NCBI RefSeq assembly: GCF_946404245.1
Contig: NZ_CAMJCX010000013.1
Coordinates: 1 to 40,605, forward strand
DNA length: 40,605 bases
Source: an uncultured Methanobrevibacter sp.
GTDB lineage: Archaea; Methanobacteriota; Methanobacteria; Methanobacteriales; Methanobacteriaceae
Direction: 5' to 3'
Below the pieces are notes generated by a model, which did no database searches, had not been told where the DNA came from, and saw nothing but the letters and a program-made list of their open reading frames with translations. This document shows positions 24,304 to 33,004 of the stretch, one piece after another. The translations under genes were made by a program, and so were the position numbers. Numbering within the stretch: the first letter of the stretch is position 1; each line of letters begins with the position of its first letter.

Positions 24304-25278
24304 TTACCTGAATATGAACACTGGATTTTTCTCCTGATTGAAAACTTCTGCCTGCTCATCCCCATAATTCAGTATAAGTGAATTGGAATCTGTAACTTCA
24401 CCAACCACATTTGCTTCAATGGAGAATCTTGACAGATATTCCTTAATGTATTCGCAGTAATCTTCATCTGCAGTGAAAACAAAACCGGAACCCGGATATG
24501 ACCTAAGCCAGTCTACCCATTCAACACTTTCATTTCTAGGAATATCTTCCAAATTGACAACTGCGCCTTTTTTAGAGGTTTCCAGAAGCATTTCCAAGGT
24601 TCCAAGAATTCCAGGATTTGAAATGTCCTTTCCGGATTTAATGTAATTGTTTTCAGCAAGATATTGGACTGCAGTGATTTGATCTTGAACCAGCTTTGCA
24701 TCCTTGTCATATGTGGTGTCCCAGTTTAAACTAAACATTTCATGAGGTTTTCCATCAAGGTCAATTGCGACAATTACCTTATCCCCAACTTCAGCTCCGA
24801 AACTTGTAATCATTTTATCCTTTTGGGCAATTCCAACGATAGCTACACCTAGAGAATCCACTTCACCGTCAGGGTGCAGATGTCCTCCGACCATCGGAAC
24901 TCCAAATTTTAAACAACCATCTTTGATTCCATTCAATAAATCCTCATAAATATCATCATTGCTTATTGACATTATGTTCACCATAGCCAGCGGTTTTCCA
25001 CCCATTGCAGCAATGTCATTTACATTTACGAGAACTGCACAGTATCCTGCCCAGTAAGGGTTTACATTCATAATGTCGCCCCATATTCCATCTGCCGCAA
25101 GCAATACCACCTGATTGTTTCCAATGTCAATAGCTGAAGCGTCATCGCCTATGTCAATGACAACATCACCTGAAACATTATACGCTTCATTTAAAAGTGA
25201 AATAACATTATCAATTGAACTTTTACGAGATACTCCTTTAAACTCTTGAATTTCCTTTACAAGATTTTTAAAATCCAA
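24304..25278 (-). CDS. mmp2: Methanogenesis marker protein 2 (AIR synthase-related)
   Basis: The 324-residue protein is related to PurM/SelD/HypE-type ATP-dependent enzymes: VVIDIGDDASAIDIGN near 38, LLAADGIWGD near 58, VNVNDIAAMGGKPLAMVNIMS near 83 and VPMVGGHLHPDG near 127 are the usual AIR-synthase motifs. The family probably activates an oxygen or carbonyl group with ATP; the true substrate of marker 2 is not known to me. It starts 16 bp after the DUF2117 gene. Confidence 0.85.
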   Translation of the reverse strand: MDFKNLVKEIQEFKGVSRKSSIDNVISLLNEAYNVSGDVVIDIGDDASAIDIGNNQVVLLAADGIWGDIMNVNPYWAGYCAVLVNVNDIAAMGGKPLAMVNIMSISNDDIYEDLLNGIKDGCLKFGVPMVGGHLHPDGEVDSLGVAIVGIAQKDKMITSFGAEVGDKVIVAIDLDGKPHEMFSLNWDTTYDKDAKLVQDQITAVQYLAENNYIKSGKDISNPGILGTLEMLLETSKKGAVVNLEDIPRNESVEWVDWLRSYPGSGFVFTADEDYCEYIKEYLSRFSIEANVVGEVTDSNSLILNYGDEQAEVFNQEKNPVFIFR

Positions 25279-25294
25279 AGATTACACTTCCTGT

Positions 25295-26410
25295 TTAGTT
25301 AATATAATTAATTTTGTATTTACAATTAATATTATTTATAATTTCGATAATTTTATCATGAACATCTTCAATGCTTGAATAATCATAAGTGACCTGTTTA
25401 TCGCCGAACATTATCCTCTTAATATCTTGACCGCAGATGTCATCAAAACCACTTTCAACTTCAAAGATGACAGAATTTTTAACCTTGAATCCATATTCGA
25501 CAACCTTGTCCAAATCCCCATCAGTTATTCCGACCACAGGTATATCAAATCTAAACAATATGTCAGAAGATATCAATGTTGTATCATCACCAACAGTAAT
25601 CACGAGAGATGAGTCCCTGAATTTGTATACGTCCTCACCTGCATGGTCCAAAAATGCAACCTTAAATTCATTAGGTTTTTCATGAGATATGACTCTTGGT
25701 GTGACTTCAGCATGCCTTAAAAGACCTGTCTTTATAATCGCAGAATCCAAATCAACCTCACCCAGCTTTTCAAGACCGTGCTGCTTTAACTCACCGCCAA
25801 CAATATCGACAATGTGGTTGTCCCTGGCAATCAGAGTGAGTTTGTCAGAATTGGTTTTACCGATGACAACACTGTTGACCATGATGTTTTCACCCGGACT
25901 GACTCCATGAACTATCCTCTGATTGATGCCAGCATCATCCTGCCTGATATGACAGTCATAAACCTCTTCCGGTGTCACGATAGCCAAATTTAGTCTTTGA
26001 GACAGTTCGTTGACAATTTCCAGATTATTATTCCATGCAATAATGCTTCCGTCCTCCTCACCGGGCCGTTCAATCTGGATTACTGGAATGTCATTGCTGG
26101 AAATTTTTTCCTTATAATGATTATAGACCTTATATCCGAATACCTGGCCTGTTACATTGGACTTTCCATAGTTTAACAAGAATATCACATCAACATTATC
26201 ATCATGAAATATCTTTAAGGAATCACTTGGAACCAGCTTTCGTGAAATGTCTATAACATTCTCCAAACTCGCATCAATTACAGCAGTCCTGCCCATAGTT
26301 CCGCCAAGTCTTGATGAGACTTCACCGTATTCCTTTAATAAATTAATTAACTTTAATGCATAACCAGAATCTATAACATTTGGTCCATGAACCACTACGC
26401 CTACCTTCAT
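25295..26410 (-). CDS. DUF2117-type methanogen protein
   Basis: This 371-residue protein begins VGVVVHGPNVIDSGYALKLINLLKEYGEV, the signature I associate with the archaeal DUF2117 family. Segments LVITVGDDTTLISSDILFRFDIPVVGITDGDLD near residue 270 resemble a Rossmann or NAD-kinase-like turn, but no function is established. Its start overlaps the NOB1 gene by 4 bp, and mmp2 follows 16 bp later, so NOB1-DUF2117-mmp2 is an operon. Confidence 0.7.
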   Translation of the reverse strand: MKVGVVVHGPNVIDSGYALKLINLLKEYGEVSSRLGGTMGRTAVIDASLENVIDISRKLVPSDSLKIFHDDNVDVIFLLNYGKSNVTGQVFGYKVYNHYKEKISSNDIPVIQIERPGEEDGSIIAWNNNLEIVNELSQRLNLAIVTPEEVYDCHIRQDDAGINQRIVHGVSPGENIMVNSVVIGKTNSDKLTLIARDNHIVDIVGGELKQHGLEKLGEVDLDSAIIKTGLLRHAEVTPRVISHEKPNEFKVAFLDHAGEDVYKFRDSSLVITVGDDTTLISSDILFRFDIPVVGITDGDLDKVVEYGFKVKNSVIFEVESGFDDICGQDIKRIMFGDKQVTYDYSSIEDVHDKIIEIINNINCKYKINYIN

Positions 26411-26919
26411 CTGTTCACCTTAATTCTTTTCTTAAATATTTTAGATCCGCAAATTTCGCAGTCATCAAAGGGATAATCTTCAGGAAATTCCTTTTTACAG
26501 CCTTCACATACCTTCTTCCAATTGTAAATTCCTTTAATACCTTCAGTGATAATCCCCGAATAAGAAATATTCATAATCTTTAGAGTATTCTGTATTGTAT
26601 AATCATCAGTAATTACCTTTACATTTTCACCCTGTTGAGACATCATGTATGCAAGTGAAATTAATTTTTTATCAGGCAATGATAATCTTAAAATATCACC
26701 ACTTTCAGAAATAATAGTATTGACACAAGATAAATACTCTGATGGGACATCTTGTATAACTAATAAACCCTCATTGACTACTGAATCAAATTTTAATCGA
26801 GATTCAAAATCCTTTATTTCAGCAGTTATTTCAGGAACAGTGTAATTCCTTTTTGAAGTCAATTCAAAGCCGTTAATAAATGCTGATGCATCGAGCACAT
26901 AACAAATTTCCATAATCAT
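26407..26919 (-). CDS. nob1: NOB1 ribosome-maturation endonuclease
   Basis: A PIN domain (CYVLDASAFINGFE with the first catalytic Asp; later DKKLISLAYM and VITDDYTIQN with the others) is followed by a zinc ribbon CEGCKKEF ... CEICGSKIFKKR. Archaeal NOB1 cuts the 3' end of 16S rRNA. I start at ATG 26919: an ATTTATTAAT TATA-like element is 23 bp upstream and there is no Shine-Dalgarno site, so the message is probably leaderless; the track's 26952 lies inside the promoter. ATG 26913 is an alternative. Confidence 0.85.
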   Translation of the reverse strand: MIMEICYVLDASAFINGFELTSKRNYTVPEITAEIKDFESRLKFDSVVNEGLLVIQDVPSEYLSCVNTIISESGDILRLSLPDKKLISLAYMMSQQGENVKVITDDYTIQNTLKIMNISYSGIITEGIKGIYNWKKVCEGCKKEFPEDYPFDDCEICGSKIFKKRIKVNR

Positions 26920-26993
26920 ATTTTCTTGCACAAAATTAATAAATCTTAGCAAGAAAAATTAAGGAATTTGAAAAATGAGGTGAAATGGCAATG

Positions 26994-27081
26994 GGGAGAA
27001 GATAGGAATAAGATTGGAAAAACTTTGGAATAAGATTAGAATAAGTTTTAAAGAAGTTTGGGACAAGTTTGGAAAAATCTA
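26994..27081 (+). repeat. Eight degenerate 11 bp direct repeats upstream of the regulator operon
   Basis: Starting at 26994 the sequence falls into eight back-to-back 11 bp units: GGGAGAAGATA, GGAATAAGATT, GGAAAAACTTT, GGAATAAGATT, AGAATAAGTTT, TAAAGAAGTTT, GGGACAAGTTT, GGAAAAATCTA (consensus GGAATAAGTTT). The array ends just before an ATTTAAATTTATAG TATA-like element. The helical-turn period means every unit faces the same side of the DNA, as in a cooperative operator array or bent DNA. Confidence 0.7.
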
Positions 27082-27113
27082 TTTAAATTTATAGGTTTAA
27101 ATGTGTTATTACC

Positions 27114-27132
27114 GAAAAATCATAGATTTTTC
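27114..27132 (+). promoter_or_regulatory. Inverted repeat near the transcription start of the regulator operon
   Basis: GAAAAATC (27114-27121), ATA, GATTTTTC (27125-27132) is a perfect palindrome. It lies about 25-45 bp after the TATA-like element, so at or just after the start of transcription, and ahead of the strong AGGAGGAG site. It could be an autoregulatory operator or an mRNA hairpin. Confidence 0.5.
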
Positions 27133-27163
27133 AAAATTTCATGATTAAATAGGAGGAGAAAAA

Positions 27164-27955
27164 ATGAATGTTCACAATGAAATTAATGATGATATCAAAT
27201 TTCTAGCAAAGTCAGAAATTCGATTGAAAATATTAAGTGAATTAAATGAACGCCCAAACGATATTCGAGGACTTGTTAAAAAAACCAAAATCACATATAG
27301 TTCCGTTTCAAGCAACGTGAATAAACTAGCAGAGAACAATTACATTAAAAAAGTTGAAAAGAAATATTACTTAAACCCAATTGCTAAAATTTATTTCAAA
27401 ACATTAATGGACTTTAAAAAAAGTATTGAAATAATACAAGTATACAATTCATTCTGGGACAAGCACAATATTACTCAACTAAGCATCAATTCCATAAAAA
27501 ACATCACTGATTTAAAGAATGCTCAATTAATTGAAACCACACCCCTCGACATATACAAAACCCACAATACCACTAAAGATCAATTAATTAAAGCAGAAAA
27601 CGTAAAAGCTATTTTTCCTTACTTGCATCCGGAATATCCCGAATTAATTGAAGAAATTTTAATTAATGGAGGGAATGTGGAATTAATTGTTCCAAAAGAC
27701 ATATTTAAAGCCATTATCTCACCAATCGATGAATCATTGAAAAATAGGGCTGTTAAACAAAAAAGATTGAAAGTCTTTACAGTTACTAACTCATTGAATT
27801 TATATTTGACCATATGTGATGAAAAAATGAGCCTAGGATTATTTAAAAATGATGGAAGCTTTGATCAGAATAGAATCTTAATTTCAAATGATTTAAAAGC
27901 ATATGAATGGGCAGACGAACTATTTAAACACGTGAAACACATGGTGAGACAATGA
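27164..27955 (+). CDS. Winged-helix regulator with FilR1-type C-terminal domain (1)
   Basis: Residues 1-80 are an ArsR-like winged helix (EIRLKILSELNERPNDIRGLVKKTKITYSSVSSNVNKLAENNYI). The rest matches the methanogen FilR1-type effector domain, with the landmark FWDKHNITQLSINSIKNITDL near residue 104 and LIVPKDIFKAII near 180. The 263-residue length is normal. AGGAGGAG precedes the ATG. It is first in a four-gene run with a paralogous regulator, a short winged-helix protein and moaB, and overlaps the next gene by 4 bp (ATGA). The ligand is unknown. Confidence 0.82.
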   Translation: MNVHNEINDDIKFLAKSEIRLKILSELNERPNDIRGLVKKTKITYSSVSSNVNKLAENNYIKKVEKKYYLNPIAKIYFKTLMDFKKSIEIIQVYNSFWDKHNITQLSINSIKNITDLKNAQLIETTPLDIYKTHNTTKDQLIKAENVKAIFPYLHPEYPELIEEILINGGNVELIVPKDIFKAIISPIDESLKNRAVKQKRLKVFTVTNSLNLYLTICDEKMSLGLFKNDGSFDQNRILISNDLKAYEWADELFKHVKHMVRQ

Positions 27956-28749
27956 CCAATATCCAAACAAAAAGAGAACTTAACAAAGAGTTTAAAGATG
28001 TTAAATACATATTGACATCAAGTATGCGTGCAAAATTACTTCTAGCACTGTACGAAATTCCAAAAAACCTAGATGAACTTAGACATGAATTAAAAAAACC
28101 ATCAGCTACCATATTACATGGGCTTAAAGAATTAGAGACGATTAATTTAGTGAGGAGAGCTCATAAATACTATGAACTAACTTCAAACGGTTACTTACTA
28201 ACCACAAATATGATTAAATTAATCGAAAATTGGTATTCTTTAAGTAAAAGTGAAACATTTTGGGACAATCATGACCTTTCAGATATTCCTGAAGACATAA
28301 TTAAGAATATTTATCTTTTAAAAGATGCAGAATACGTAAGTTCAACAACAAGCGATTTGTCAATTGCATTCAACAAATACATTCAGCTAATATCAGAAGC
28401 ATCAAAACTACAAATAATTCTTCCAATCTATTCTGAAAATCACTTTAAACATTTGATTGATCTATTAAACTCAAATAAATTACAAAAATTAGAATTAATC
28501 ATGAATAAAGAAATTTATGAATCAATACATAAAAACAGAAAGTTCCAAAAAGAGTTACTCAAACATGAAAATGTGAAAACAACAGTGATTGATAAAGATT
28601 TGAAAATATTTTTAACATACGGTGAAGAGTTTATGGCGCTTACCTTGTTTTTCAAAGACGGCCACTACGATGATTCGCAAATATTAATAGGGCATGACCA
28701 AAATTCACTTAACTGGGCTTACGAACTGATAAAATATTCACGGAGATGA
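27952..28749 (+). CDS. Winged-helix regulator with FilR1-type C-terminal domain (2)
   Basis: This 265-residue paralogue of the preceding gene has the same order: winged helix (MRAKLLLALYEIPKNLDELRHELKKPSATILHGLKELETINLV) and FilR1-type domain (FWDNHDLSDIPEDIIKNIYLLKDAEYV, LELIMNKEIYESI). Identity between the two looks modest, so the duplication is old. A pair with different DNA-reading helices (TYSSVSSNV versus SATILHGL) could form heterodimers or act on different sites. It is coupled to the first by an ATGA overlap. Confidence 0.82.
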   Translation: MTNIQTKRELNKEFKDVKYILTSSMRAKLLLALYEIPKNLDELRHELKKPSATILHGLKELETINLVRRAHKYYELTSNGYLLTTNMIKLIENWYSLSKSETFWDNHDLSDIPEDIIKNIYLLKDAEYVSSTTSDLSIAFNKYIQLISEASKLQIILPIYSENHFKHLIDLLNSNKLQKLELIMNKEIYESIHKNRKFQKELLKHENVKTTVIDKDLKIFLTYGEEFMALTLFFKDGHYDDSQILIGHDQNSLNWAYELIKYSRR

Positions 28750-28753
28750 ATTA

Positions 28754-29086
28754 ATGGTGAAAACAAATAATGTCCAAATATTCCACACAATTAGAGACAA
28801 AGAATTATACAATTTAATATTAGGAACTAACAGTGCAAAAACAAGAATTCGAATATTAGATGAACTATTGGCAAAACCATTCAATGCAAATCAACTTGCT
28901 AAATCACTCGAGATGGATTACAAAACCATTAGATATCACATGGAAATTATTTGTAAACATCAATATGCCACAAAAGAAAGATTTGAAAAATATACATTCT
29001 ATTTCCCAAGCGAAAAATTAATTAAACATATTGATGAATATATTCAAATTAAAGAATATTATAAAAGTCAAATGTTTGAAGGGTAA
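28754..29086 (+). CDS. Short winged-helix DNA-binding protein
   Basis: This 110-residue ArsR-like winged helix has no effector domain: AKTRIRILDELLAKPFNANQLAKSLEMDYKTIRYHMEIICKHQY is the helix-turn-helix, followed by a beta wing TKERFEKYTFYF. It starts 4 bp after the second FilR1-like gene. DYKTIRYHM is the usual recognition helix of archaeal ArsR-type proteins acting on two-state genes. Its target is not evident, but being third in an operon of regulators suggests a small regulatory circuit. Confidence 0.78.
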   Translation: MVKTNNVQIFHTIRDKELYNLILGTNSAKTRIRILDELLAKPFNANQLAKSLEMDYKTIRYHMEIICKHQYATKERFEKYTFYFPSEKLIKHIDEYIQIKEYYKSQMFEG

Positions 29087-29089
29087 ATT

Positions 29090-29596
29090 ATGGAAAGTGA
29101 AACATCAAAACAACATCAAAAAGAATCTTCAAAAGAAATCACATGTGGAGTAATCACACTAAGTGACAGCCGAAAATCAAAAAAAGTTGATTTGTCAGGA
29201 AAATACATTTCTGAAGAAATTGAAAAACGTTACACCTTAAAAGAAAGGAGCATAATTCCTGATGAAAAAGAAGATTTGATCAATGTCATTGAAGAAATGA
29301 CCGAAGATGGAATTGATGTTATTTTAACAACAGGAGGAACAGGTCTTGATTCCCGAGACATAACTGTGGAAACTGTTGAATCACTTTTTGAAAAAAAACT
29401 TGATGGTTTTGGTGAAATATTTCGTATGAAATCATACGAAGAAATTGGTTCAGCAGCATTACTTTCAAGAGCCACAGCAGGAATCTATAAAAAAAGCATA
29501 ATATTTTCCATGCCTGGGTCACCTAATGCTGTAAAAACTGCATTGGAAATAATTATTGATGAACTTCCACATTTTGTTCATCATGTTAAAAAATAA
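29090..29596 (+). CDS. moaB: MoaB/MogA-type molybdopterin adenylyltransferase
   Basis: MoaB/MogA adenylates molybdopterin before metal insertion; methanogens need molybdenum or tungsten for formylmethanofuran dehydrogenase. Family motifs: GVITLSDSR near residue 20, ILTTGGTGLDSRDITVE near 80 with the GGTG nucleotide loop, and IFSMPGSPNAVKTALE near 142. The 168-residue length is normal. It starts 3 bp after the short winged-helix gene, an unusual home for a cofactor gene, and ends at a strong bidirectional terminator. Confidence 0.92.
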   Translation: MESETSKQHQKESSKEITCGVITLSDSRKSKKVDLSGKYISEEIEKRYTLKERSIIPDEKEDLINVIEEMTEDGIDVILTTGGTGLDSRDITVETVESLFEKKLDGFGEIFRMKSYEEIGSAALLSRATAGIYKKSIIFSMPGSPNAVKTALEIIIDELPHFVHHVKK

Positions 29597-29632
29597 TGAT
29601 GAAATGAATTTTTCATCATTTTTCTTTTTTTT
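29595..29632. terminator. Bidirectional terminator between moaB and pyrE
   Basis: ATGATGAAA (29595-29603) and TTTCATCAT (29610-29618) form a perfect nine-pair hairpin right at the moaB stop. On the plus strand it runs into TTTTTC and nine T. On the minus strand the A-rich bases before it serve pyrE. Confidence 0.75.
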
Positions 29633-30159
29633 TAATCGAAAAATTCATCAACAATGATTAAAGGTTCTAATTTAATTCCTTCTTTTTCAAATTCTTCGAT
29701 GGCGCCTTCCTGCCTGTCAACTACAACAAATGCTCTAGTGACATTACCGCCGTTGTCCTGGATAGCCTTAATTGCTTTTAATAATGATCCTCCAGTAGTT
29801 GAAACATCCTCAACGACAATTACATTGTCCCCTTCGTTAAGTTCACCTTCAATGAGTTTGGAAGTACCATAACCTTTCTTTTCCTTACGAATCATCAATA
29901 ATGGAAGTTTTGATTCAAGGGAAACTGCAGTTGCTATTGGAACAGCACCTAAAGCAGGGCCTGCAACTTTATCAATTTCATCATTGGCTATTTTTTCTGT
30001 AATCAATTGAGAAATTGTGGATAAAATTTCAGGTTCTGTAATAGCCTTTTTCATGTTAATGTAATAATTACTTTTCTTACCGGAAGATAAAGTGAAATCT
30101 CCTTCAAGAAATACTTCATTTTCCTTTAATAAATCTATTAAATATTCTTTAGAAACCAT
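29632..30159 (-). CDS. pyrE: Orotate phosphoribosyltransferase
   Basis: PyrE joins orotate and PRPP to make OMP in pyrimidine synthesis. [19 protein letters not shown] near residue 21 and the PRPP loop [19 protein letters not shown] near 111 are diagnostic. The 175 residues are normal for archaea. It follows the PRC-barrel gene by 8 bp. Confidence 0.94.
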   Translation of the reverse strand: MVSKEYLIDLLKENEVFLEGDFTLSSGKKSNYYINMKKAITEPEILSTISQLITEKIANDEIDKVAGPALGAVPIATAVSLESKLPLLMIRKEKKGYGTSKLIEGELNEGDNVIVVEDVSTTGGSLLKAIKAIQDNGGNVTRAFVVVDRQEGAIEEFEKEGIKLEPLIIVDEFFD

Positions 30160-30167
30160 ATTATCAA

Positions 30168-30398
30168 TTAAATATCATCTTCGCCTTTAAGTAAAATTTT
30201 ATCTCCAATAACTTTTACAAGCTCCATTGGAATGATGTTTTCACTTGCTTTAATTTGTTCTGAAATACCTGTCTTTTTAAGAACAATATCGGTGATTTCG
30301 AATGAATCCTTATCAAAGATTACATCACTTACTTTACCGACGATTTGAATATCTGCATCGAGAACTTCTTTTCCAAATAATTCATCTTTAATTCTCAT
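30168..30398 (-). CDS. PRC-barrel domain protein
   Basis: This 76-residue protein is a single PRC barrel: [33 protein letters not shown] ... [18 protein letters not shown]. Stand-alone PRC barrels are common in methanogens and are thought to bind proteins or RNA; RimM in bacteria carries one. A GGTGACACT site precedes the ATG. It is in an operon with pyrE, with no clear functional link. Confidence 0.82.
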   Translation of the reverse strand: MRIKDELFGKEVLDADIQIVGKVSDVIFDKDSFEITDIVLKKTGISEQIKASENIIPMELVKVIGDKILLKGEDDI

Positions 30399-30532
30399 AT
30401 AGTGTCACCTATAATTAATTTTGTATGTTCAATTTAAAATAGATTTACTTCATATCTGCAAAATGATTAGAAAATGAAAAATTGTTTTAAATAAAAACAA
30501 CATACTAACAACATTAATTTAAAGGTGAATTT

Positions 30533-31786
30533 ATGGAAAATGAATACTTAACAGTATCTCAATTAAATGCCTACATTAATAAAAAGCTAAAATTTGACTC
30601 AAACTTGAAAAACATTTATGTTAAGGGAGAGATTTCAAATTTTAAAACATATCCTAGCGGACATAGCTATTTTACCTTAAAAGATAAAAATTCACAAATT
30701 CCGGCGGTGATGTTTAAAGGAAGAAGGCAATTCCTTAAATTTGAACCTAAGGACGGAATGAAAGTTATCATTAAAGGTAAGGTTGAAGTTTATGAAAGGG
30801 ATGGGAAATACCAATTATACGCCACAACAATAACTGAAGATGGAATTGGCGCATTGCACATTGCCTTTGAACAACTTAAAAAGAAGCTAGATAAAGAAGG
30901 ATTATTTGATGATACTCACAAAAAAGAAATTCCTAAATATCCTCAAAGAATCGGAGTTGTGACTGCAAGTACTGGAGCTGCTGTAAAGGACATTATCCAG
31001 ACAATTAATGGAAGATATCCCTATTGTGAGGTATTGATCTTTTCCACACTTGTTCAGGGAGACCTTGCCGCACCACAGATAGTGCGCCAGATTGTTCATG
31101 CACAACAATATGATCTGGACACCCTAATTGTCGGTCGTGGCGGTGGAAGTATTGAGGATTTATGGCCGTTCAATGAAGAGATAGTCGCAAGAGCAATATA
31201 CGATTGCAAAATACCTGTAATCAGTGCAGTTGGCCATGAGGTTGACTTTACAATATCCGATTTTGTTGCCGATGCAAGAGCACCAACACCAACCGGAGCT
31301 GCAGTGCTGGCTGTGCCCGACATTAATGAAGTACAATACAAACTGAAACAGATTACTGATAGGATAAATAAAAATATCAATGATAAAATTACGGAAAATA
31401 AAACTAAATTAAACAACATTGCGCAAAAACAGATATTGAAAAATCCGGAATCCATTTATGAAATTAAGGGAATGACATTGGACAATTTGATAAATAAGTT
31501 AGAGTTTGCTTCTAAAAATATAATCACTGAAAATAAAAATAAATTGTTCAAATTAGAAAACAAAAATATTTTAAAAAATCCTGAAGAAATTACAAAAATG
31601 AAAAAAGAGGTATTCTTAAGACATGTTGCAAAATTGGAAGTTTTGAATCCTCTGATTACATTGAAAAGAGGATACACATATGCTAAAATAGATGGAAAAG
31701 TTGTATCTTCAGCAAAAGATGTCAAATCTGGAGACAAACTTGATGTTGAATTTGATGACGGAGTAGTAAATACAAAGGTGATATAG
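30533..31786 (+). CDS. xseA: Exodeoxyribonuclease VII large subunit
   Basis: The N-terminal 100 residues form the OB-fold (SQLNAYINKKLKFDSNLKNIYVKGEISNFKTYPSGHSYFTLKD). The catalytic domain has PQRIGVVTASTGAAVKDIIQTINGRYP, VGRGGGSIEDLWPFNEE and PVISAVGHEVDFTISDFVADARAPTPTGAAV. A helical region and a final beta barrel follow. ExoVII degrades single-stranded DNA in repair. The enzyme is bacterial; its occurrence in some Methanobacteriales points to transfer from bacteria. Length 417 is slightly short. GGTG precedes the ATG, and xseB follows directly. Confidence 0.95.
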   Translation: MENEYLTVSQLNAYINKKLKFDSNLKNIYVKGEISNFKTYPSGHSYFTLKDKNSQIPAVMFKGRRQFLKFEPKDGMKVIIKGKVEVYERDGKYQLYATTITEDGIGALHIAFEQLKKKLDKEGLFDDTHKKEIPKYPQRIGVVTASTGAAVKDIIQTINGRYPYCEVLIFSTLVQGDLAAPQIVRQIVHAQQYDLDTLIVGRGGGSIEDLWPFNEEIVARAIYDCKIPVISAVGHEVDFTISDFVADARAPTPTGAAVLAVPDINEVQYKLKQITDRINKNINDKITENKTKLNNIAQKQILKNPESIYEIKGMTLDNLINKLEFASKNIITENKNKLFKLENKNILKNPEEITKMKKEVFLRHVAKLEVLNPLITLKRGYTYAKIDGKVVSSAKDVKSGDKLDVEFDDGVVNTKVI

Positions 31787-32005
31787 ATGGAAAATTTAAG
31801 TTTTGAAGAAAGTTTGGAAAAATTGGAAGAAATCGTTACAAAATTAGAAAATGGAGATGTTCCATTAGATGATGCAATTGACGAATTTAACAAAGCAATG
31901 CAACTGGTTAAATTATGCAATAATAAGCTAACTGCTGCAGAAGAATCAATTGCAAAAATTGTTCAAGATAATGGAGAATTAGTTGATTTTAAACCTAATG
32001 AATAA
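31787..32005 (+). CDS. xseB: Exodeoxyribonuclease VII small subunit
   Basis: The 72-residue protein SFEESLEKLEEIVTKLENGDVPLDDAIDEFNKAMQLVKLCNNKL is a textbook XseB helical hairpin that binds the helices of XseA. Its ATG abuts the xseA stop, with GGTGAT in the end of xseA. The last 11 bp overlap the cbiZ 3' end on the other strand. Confidence 0.95.
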   Translation: MENLSFEESLEKLEEIVTKLENGDVPLDDAIDEFNKAMQLVKLCNNKLTAAEESIAKIVQDNGELVDFKPNE

Positions 32006-33002
32006 AATAGTTAATCCAATATTCCAATAATTTTCTTATTGGATAACTATTACAATTTTCTTTTATTATATTTTTGGCTAAAACTAACGCATCTTCTTTT
32101 TCAATTAAATTATCCTCAACTTCATCAATTAGATTTAGAACTGAACTTGTAATTGCAACATTGTCCTGTTTTTTCATTTCCTTTTGAAGTTCAATAATAA
32201 ATTCCGATTTATCGCAATCCAGTTCATCATAAAACTTATTGATATCTAAAGTATACCTATTCAGTCTAACCAAAACATTTGATTGGGATTTTGGAGTGAG
32301 CCAAACTTGTTTTCTAACAGCTTTTTTAACTGACTCTATTACAGCCTGGCCTATCAGTTCGCCAAGCTTGGAATGCTTGCCTGCATTTGTCAATATGTTA
32401 TCTGATTCCAAATTTGAAAATACTGCAAGACCATCAGTTCCAGTGCCTGTTGCATAATGATTAGAATATTGTGATGGGATTTTTAGGCTGTTCAATGCTA
32501 CTGTTTTTGCTTCTGTTGCAGTCATGAAAGCTTCAAGCAATGTTTCTTCAGCCAAACAAACATTTGTCAGCAATATAGTGTTTATGGTTCCAAATTTACC
32601 GTTCTCTTCATAGTATGATGAGGGATCTCCTGCTCTGGAAGCATTTGTCCTAACACCTGCAGTTGTTATTGCCATGACCTCTATGTTTTTGAATGTTTTA
32701 TAAACAACACTAACATTTTCCATCCTTGCCAGCGTTACCAAACCTGTAGTGTGGTCAGAATCAATATTTAATGACCAGCAATGCTGTATTAAATAATCCT
32801 CAACATCATGATTTTCCAAATAATCAATATTTTCCTGAGATAAATGATGGTTAAAAACACTTTGAATATTACGTGAAAATCCGCCATTCAGTTTAGAAGT
32901 TGAAAATCCATTACGTTTAACATTAAACTTAACAAAAATAGTGTCTTTTAAGTAATATAGCTCATCATTAACAGATGATACAAAAAATAGCCTGTCTTTC
33001 AT
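31995..33002 (-). CDS. cbiZ: Adenosylcobinamide amidohydrolase (CbiZ)
   Basis: CbiZ cuts the aminopropanol side chain from adenosylcobinamide to give adenosylcobyric acid, so that cobamides with other bases can be salvaged and rebuilt. The family core is VMAITTAGVRTNASRAGDPSSYYE near residue 107, TINTILLTNVCLAEETLLEAFMTATEAKTVAL near 136 and ATGTGTDGLAVF near 184. At 335 residues it is longer than CbiZ alone (about 230), with about 80 extra helical residues at the C-terminus. It overlaps xseB by 11 bp tail to tail. Methanogens need cobamide for the methyltransferase Mtr. Confidence 0.88.
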   Translation of the reverse strand: MKDRLFFVSSVNDELYYLKDTIFVKFNVKRNGFSTSKLNGGFSRNIQSVFNHHLSQENIDYLENHDVEDYLIQHCWSLNIDSDHTTGLVTLARMENVSVVYKTFKNIEVMAITTAGVRTNASRAGDPSSYYEENGKFGTINTILLTNVCLAEETLLEAFMTATEAKTVALNSLKIPSQYSNHYATGTGTDGLAVFSNLESDNILTNAGKHSKLGELIGQAVIESVKKAVRKQVWLTPKSQSNVLVRLNRYTLDINKFYDELDCDKSEFIIELQKEMKKQDNVAITSSVLNLIDEVEDNLIEKEDALVLAKNIIKENCNSYPIRKLLEYWINYFIH

Positions 33003-33004
33003 AA

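Noticed and set aside
26994-27081. CRISPR array
   Set aside because: The 11 bp units follow each other without spacers and are too short; no cas genes are near.
30422-30504. Inverted repeat GTATGTT...AACATAC between the PRC-barrel gene and xseA
   Set aside because: Seven bases per arm with about 70 bp between them is expected by chance in AT-rich DNA; no further symmetry.
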